A stretch of 64,000 nucleotides of DNA, from assembly GCA_964385465.1 (NCBI GenBank), contig CAYLPJ010000034.1:6162-70161 (forward strand). Direction: 5' to 3'. The notes beneath the pieces were generated by a model. The model had not been told where the DNA came from and made no database searches. It worked only from the letters and a program-made list of their open reading frames with translations. Positions 60,026-64,000 of the stretch are shown in pieces (positions within the stretch are counted from its first letter, which is position 1; each line of letters starts with the position of its first letter). The position numbers and the translations under genes were made by a program. The stretch comes from CAYLPJ01 sp964385465. GTDB taxonomy: Bacteria; Planctomycetota; Phycisphaerae; SM23-33.

Positions 60026-60907
60026 CTATTCCAGCGCGACGCGGCGGTCCTGGATGATGCGGGCGATGGTGGTGTCGCGGCGCCGCTTGGCGCGGGCGAG
60101 GAAGCGTTCGATGCCATCGGCGTCGGCCAGCTCGACCAGGTCCCGCAGGGCCATCAACGCCTCGTCGAAGTCGTCCAGCGCGGCGAGAACCTGCTTGCGG
60201 TTGGTCAGGAAGATGTCCCGCCACATCTCCGGGTCTCCGCCGGCCAGGCGGGTGGCGTCGCGGAACCCCGTGGCCGAGACGTCCAGCTCCCGCCGCCCGG
60301 GCAGGCTCATCAGCAGGCTCGCCAGCGCGTGGGGCAGGTGGCTGACGCGCGCGACGGCGCGGTCGTGCCTCCCGGGCGTCATGCGGAGCACGCGCATGCC
60401 CATTCGCTTCCAGAGCCGCTCGACGCGCTCGGTGACGGCGTCGGGGGTCTTCGAGGTGGGCGTGAGGATGCACGTCGCCCCGGCGAAGAGGTCCGCGCGG
60501 GCGTAGGCGACGCCCTTCTGCTCGCTGCCGGCCATGGGGTGCGAGCCGACGAAGCGGGCGTGCCCCAGCCGCCGCCCGGCCGAGCGGACGACGGCCGCCT
60601 TGGTCGAGCCCACGTCGGTGACGATGGCCTCGGCGGGCAGGGCGTCGGCGAGGGCACGCATCTGGCTCTCGAAGGCGCCGACGGGGGTGGCGAGGATGAC
60701 CAGGTCGGTCCGGCCGACGGCCTCGGCGGCGTCGAGGTGGGCGGTGTCGATCGCGCCGGTGGCCAGCGCGGCGTCCAGCGAGGCTTGCCGCCGCCCCACC
60801 CCGGCGATGCGAATGCCGGGATCGTGCGCCTTCAGCGCCAGCCCGGCCGAGCCGCCCAGCAGCCCGACGCCGACGATCGTCACGTGATGAAGCGCGTTGT
60901 CTGCCAT
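60026..60907 (-). CDS. tyrA: Prephenate dehydrogenase
   Basis: Protein of 293 residues that makes 4-hydroxyphenylpyruvate for tyrosine synthesis. The NAD-binding motif GVGLLGG is at 13-19. FVGSHPMAGSEQKGV carries the catalytic histidine and substrate region, and VSHLPHALASLL is the second conserved histidine helix. It has no chorismate mutase or ACT domain, so it is the short monofunctional type; arogenate specificity cannot be excluded. It converges on the PfkB gene (81-base gap with GC-rich inverted sequence). Confidence 0.9.
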   Translation of the reverse strand: MADNALHHVTIVGVGLLGGSAGLALKAHDPGIRIAGVGRRQASLDAALATGAIDTAHLDAAEAVGRTDLVILATPVGAFESQMRALADALPAEAIVTDVGSTKAAVVRSAGRRLGHARFVGSHPMAGSEQKGVAYARADLFAGATCILTPTSKTPDAVTERVERLWKRMGMRVLRMTPGRHDRAVARVSHLPHALASLLMSLPGRRELDVSATGFRDATRLAGGDPEMWRDIFLTNRKQVLAALDDFDEALMALRDLVELADADGIERFLARAKRRRDTTIARIIQDRRVALE

Positions 60908-61048
60908 CGCGCCGCCAAGCCTAGCCCATGCGCCCGGCGGTCGGAAGCACCAATTCCCGCGGACGCCCGAGGTTTCCCCGCCGGCAGGGGCAGCATATAA
61001 TGCCCGCTTCGCATTCCCACGGAATCTACGGAGGCAGGACAGACGATC

Positions 61049-62437
61049 ATGGCTTCTCTCGACGCGTTGCAGGATCGGTTGGGCAGGAACGTGGTGTTCG
61101 CGCTGACGGTGCGGCTGGCGGACGCCGGCGAGGCACTGGGGCGAGCGTTGGCGGCCGCGACGCAGGCCGGGGCGGCGGTGGACGAGGTCCGCCTCGCCGA
61201 CGCCGGCGCCGACGGCGCGGTCTACGAGTTGCAGGTGTTCGTGGCCTCGGACGCGGCCATGGAAGCCGTACGCCGGGCCGTCGCCGCCGAGGAAGGCGCC
61301 GAGGTCCTCGCCGTCACCGACATGGCGATGGAGACCCACCGCGGCGGGGCCTGCGAGATGCACAGCCGCTCGCCCATCCGCTCGAACACGGACCTGAGGA
61401 TCGTCTACACGCCGGGCGTCGCCCGCGTGTGCAAGGCCATCGAGGCCGATCCGTCGCTGGCACGGGAGTACACGAACCTCGCCAACAAGGTCGCGATCGT
61501 CACCAACGGCACGGCGATCCTGGGCCTCGGCGACATCGGCCCCGTCGCGGGACTGCCGGTCATGGAGGGCAAGAGCGCGATCTTCTGGGAGTTCGTGGGC
61601 ATCTCGGCCGAGCCGATCCTGATCGACACGCACGACGCCAAGGAGTTCATCGCCGTCTGCGAGAAGATCGCCCCGACGTTCGGCGCGATCCAGATCGAGG
61701 ACGTCGCCGCGCCGGCCTGCTTCGAGATCACCCGCACGCTGGACGAACGCCTCGGCGTGCCCGTCTTCCATGACGACCAGCACGGCACGGCGACGATCGT
61801 CCTGGCCGGGCTGCTCAGCGCCCTGCGGAAGGTCGGGCGGGAGATCGACGGGCTCACCTGCGCCATCAGCGGCGCGGGCGCCGCGGGCACGGCCATCACG
61901 GACCTGCTCACCCGCGCCGGCGTCGGCGACGTGGTGCTCTGCGATTCCCGCGGCGTCCTGCACCGCGACCGCACCGAGAACATGAACCCCGAGAAGGCCG
62001 CCCTCGCCGAGCGGACGAACAAGGACAACATCACCGGCACGCTTGCCGACGCCATGAAGGGACGCGACCTGTTCATCGGCGTCAGCCGCCCGGACCTGGT
62101 CAGCCAGGAGATGGTCCGCTCGATGGCGCCCGACCCGATCGTCTTCGCCCTGGCCAATCCCGTCAGCGAGATCAGCGTGCCGGAGGCCTACGAGGCCGGC
62201 GCGTCCGTTGCCGCCGACGGGCGGATGATGAACAACGCCCTGGCCTACCCGGGCATCTTCCGCGGCGCGCTCGACGCCGGCGCCCGGGCGATCACCATCG
62301 ACATGATGATGGCCGCCGCCGAGGGCCTGGCGGCCATCGTCCCCGCCGGCGACTTCCTGCCGGAGATGATGGACCTCGCCACCCACCAGGCCGTCGCCCA
62401 AGCCGTGCGGAAGGCGGCCGAGGCCGAAAGCGAGTGA
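61049..62437 (+). CDS. NAD(P)-dependent malic enzyme with N-terminal ACT domain
   Basis: Protein of 462 residues. Residues about 13-95 form an ACT-like domain (VVFALTVRLADAGEALGRAL), followed by the malic enzyme core: VYTPGVARVCK (119-129), HDDQHGTATIVLAG (metal and substrate region from 241), and the dinucleotide motif GAGAAG (275-280). It decarboxylates malate to pyruvate. The ACT domain suggests amino-acid or ligand control and is found in a subset of bacterial malic enzymes. GGAGG lies upstream of ATG 61049, and it is divergent from tyrA. Confidence 0.9.
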   Translation: MASLDALQDRLGRNVVFALTVRLADAGEALGRALAAATQAGAAVDEVRLADAGADGAVYELQVFVASDAAMEAVRRAVAAEEGAEVLAVTDMAMETHRGGACEMHSRSPIRSNTDLRIVYTPGVARVCKAIEADPSLAREYTNLANKVAIVTNGTAILGLGDIGPVAGLPVMEGKSAIFWEFVGISAEPILIDTHDAKEFIAVCEKIAPTFGAIQIEDVAAPACFEITRTLDERLGVPVFHDDQHGTATIVLAGLLSALRKVGREIDGLTCAISGAGAAGTAITDLLTRAGVGDVVLCDSRGVLHRDRTENMNPEKAALAERTNKDNITGTLADAMKGRDLFIGVSRPDLVSQEMVRSMAPDPIVFALANPVSEISVPEAYEAGASVAADGRMMNNALAYPGIFRGALDAGARAITIDMMMAAAEGLAAIVPAGDFLPEMMDLATHQAVAQAVRKAAEAESE

Positions 62438-62441
62438 CCCC

Positions 62442-63095
62442 ATGAACGCACTGATCGTCTACGGCGGCTGGCCCGGCCACGAGCCCGGGCCGGTCAGCGA
62501 GGTGATCGACGCGGCCCTGACCGACGCGGGCTTCGCCGTCGACCGCCGCGACACGCTGGACGCCTTCAACGAACTGGAGCCGCTGCTGGCCTTCGACGTG
62601 ATCGTGCCCATCTGGACGATGGGGACCCTCGCCGGCGAGCAGGGGACCAACCTCTGCGAGGCCGTCAACCGCGGCGTGGGCCTCGCCGGCTTCCACGGCG
62701 GGATGGGCGACGCCTTCCGCGAGGCGACCACCTACCAGTTCATGTGCGGCGGGCAGTGGGTGGCGCATCCGGGCGGGATCGTCGAGTACACGGTCCACGT
62801 CGTGGACCACGCCGACCCGATCACGGCCGGACTGGACCACTTCCGCATGCACAGCGAGCAGTACTACATGCACGTGGACCCGTCGAACCACGTGCTGGCG
62901 ACGACCACGTTCCAGTGCAACGGCTGCACCATGCCGGTGGTGTGGAAGCGCACCTGGGGCGCCGGGCGCGTGTTCTATTCGTCGCTGGGGCACGTCGCCA
63001 AGGACTTCGACGTCCCCGAGGCGCTGACCATCCAGGTCCGGGGCACCCGCTGGGCGGCCGAGGGAAAGGCGGCCGCGGGGACCGGCGCCGGGTGA
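62442..63095 (+). CDS. ThuA-like glutamine-amidotransferase-fold protein
   Basis: Protein of 217 residues with the ThuA pattern: LIVYGGWPGHEPG start, VGLAGFHGGMGDAF, and the HSEQYYMHVDP and WKRTWGAGRVFYSSLGH segments. ThuA-like proteins are linked to sugar catabolism, such as trehalose and related disaccharides, but the catalytic role is not established. It is four bases after the malic enzyme gene. Confidence 0.85.
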   Translation: MNALIVYGGWPGHEPGPVSEVIDAALTDAGFAVDRRDTLDAFNELEPLLAFDVIVPIWTMGTLAGEQGTNLCEAVNRGVGLAGFHGGMGDAFREATTYQFMCGGQWVAHPGGIVEYTVHVVDHADPITAGLDHFRMHSEQYYMHVDPSNHVLATTTFQCNGCTMPVVWKRTWGAGRVFYSSLGHVAKDFDVPEALTIQVRGTRWAAEGKAAAGTGAG

Positions 63096-63180
63096 TCGGG
63101 CTCACGACGACCCCCGATCCGGCCGATGCACTGGGGGAGGTATCCGGTCGAGGATGGTTTGCGATTTCGCGGAGGTCGAC

Positions 63181-64000
63181 GTGTCCCGGCAGTCCCCTGT
63201 TCTCTACCCCCCCGGCGGCGCGCCCGCCGCGACGCGGGCGCCCTGCCCGCCGGCCCCCTGCCGGATCGGGCGCGAGGGCCTTATCGCCCTCGGCGTCGGC
63301 GCCGCCCTGGGCCTGATCTGCTTCGCCGTGCCCACGCTGCGGTTCGTGTTCAGCTACCTGACGATCATCATCCACGAAATGGGCCACGCCCTGACAGGCT
63401 GGCTGTTCGGCTACCCGTCGGTCCCCGCGTTCGACTTCCGCTACGGAGGGGGCGTCGCGTGGCACCTGACGCGGCGGTGGTACATCCTCGCGGCCGTGTA
63501 CGGCCTGACCGTCGCCGGGGCCTTCCGCCACCGCCGCAACCGCGTCACGCTGGCGGTCCTGACCGCCGGGGCCGGGGCGCACGCGGCCCTGGCGTTCACG
63601 GGCGCCCACGAGGTGCTCATGCTCTTCATGGGCCATGGCATGGAGCTCGTGCTGGCGGGGGTGTTCCTGTACCGCGCACTGTCGGGGCGGAGCATCCTTC
63701 GCGGGATCGAGCGTCCGCTGTACGCCGGGTGCGGCGTCTTCATGCTCCTCTGCGACGTGCGGTTCGCCTATGGTCTGATCGTCTGCCCGGCCGAGCGGTT
63801 CGCCTACCAGGCCGCCAAGGGCGGCGGGCACTGGATGGACTTCAGCCGCATCGCCGAACGCCACCTCCACGTTCCCCTCTCGGCCGTGGCGACGTTCTTC
63901 CTGGCCTGCTGCCTGATCGTCCCGGCGGCGAGCTTCCTCATCGCCCGCTACCCCAAGTTCGCCAGTTACGTTCGTAAGTTCTTTGTTTACGTTCAAAACA
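63181..64000 (+). CDS. Membrane metalloprotease-like protein (HExxH, M50-like), cut by window end
   Basis: The frame is open from GTG 63181 to the window end (273 codons; 3' end missing). GGAGG lies five bases before the GTG. A proline/alanine-rich N-terminus of about 30 residues leads into several hydrophobic segments. The zinc motif HEMGH is at residues 65-69 inside the first one or two membrane helices (FVFSYLTIIIHEMGHALTG), the arrangement of intramembrane M50-like peptidases. Later segments (FTGAHEVLMLFMGHGMELVLAG) are also membrane-spanning. Substrate unknown; a non-proteolytic membrane protein with the same motif is possible. Confidence 0.7.
   Translation, partial: MSRQSPVLYPPGGAPAATRAPCPPAPCRIGREGLIALGVGAALGLICFAVPTLRFVFSYLTIIIHEMGHALTGWLFGYPSVPAFDFRYGGGVAWHLTRRWYILAAVYGLTVAGAFRHRRNRVTLAVLTAGAGAHAALAFTGAHEVLMLFMGHGMELVLAGVFLYRALSGRSILRGIERPLYAGCGVFMLLCDVRFAYGLIVCPAERFAYQAAKGGGHWMDFSRIAERHLHVPLSAVATFFLACCLIVPAASFLIARYPKFASYVRKFFVYVQN

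Noticed and set aside
1..64000. tRNA, rRNA, transposase or integrase genes
   Set aside because: I looked for TpsiC-loop patterns, rRNA-like stretches and recombinase motifs on both strands and saw none I could support by eye.

Overview
The window is very GC-rich bacterial DNA (about 70% by eye), almost fully coding, with frequent GTG starts and 4-base stop/start overlaps. Gene content points to Planctomycetota, probably Phycisphaerae-like. The clues are large secreted glycoside-hydrolase-like and beta-helix proteins, a beta-propeller/cytochrome/HEAT-repeat protein, a eukaryote-type UDP-sugar pyrophosphorylase, a Rho factor with a long charged N-terminal extension, and a dispersed GC-rich palindrome family. 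A 100-N scaffold gap in a repeat array (13951-14050) suggests a draft or metagenome-assembled genome. The taxonomy is inference.

Layout. 102-710: an orphan response regulator. 1070-6767 (minus): a complete glycine cleavage operon, gcvT-gcvH-gcvPA-gcvPB-lpd. 7255-9872: an Rrf2-type regulator followed by a siroheme nitrite/sulfite reductase and an Fe-S (APS-type) CysH, so probably assimilatory sulfur metabolism. 9927-13586: a metallo-beta-lactamase-fold hydrolase, a B12-binding radical SAM protein and a von Willebrand A lipoprotein. 13613-14130: the palindromic repeat array. 14258-24775: secreted proteins of unknown function, an APH-like kinase, a CYTH protein and an ATPase/PIN-like pair (19601-21462) of lower GC.

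24977-39551 is the centrepiece: 17 tightly packed plus-strand genes for a group 4 [NiFe] hydrogenase fused in one operon with an Mrp-type cation antiporter. A HydB/HydG (AsrA/AsrB)-like iron-sulfur and flavin pair and a short NuoG-like subunit are followed by a polyferredoxin, NuoH-, NuoB- and NuoC-D-like hydrogenase subunits. Then come two NuoL/M/N-like subunits, DUF4040/MbhE-like, MnhB, C, E, F and G subunits, a NuoI-like ferredoxin and the hydrogenase maturation protease. The parts suggest electron exchange between pyridine nucleotide or ferredoxin and protons, coupled to Na+/H+ translocation.

39664-48250: a second B12/radical SAM protein, a parallel beta-helix protein, phosphoglycolate phosphatase and the propeller/heme/HEAT protein. 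48271-49970: a second lower-GC ATPase pair, this time with a TOPRIM/DUF4276-like partner, a candidate defence cassette. 50290-64000: housekeeping and sugar metabolism (rho, coaE, guaB, sugar isomerase, UDP-sugar pyrophosphorylase, PfkB kinase, tyrA, ACT-malic enzyme, ThuA-like protein) and a membrane metalloprotease cut by the window end.

I saw no rRNA, tRNA, CRISPR array, transposase or integrase. Two related palindromic elements of about 150 bp (18209-18366 and 44156-44298) each end at the 3' end of a minus-strand gene.
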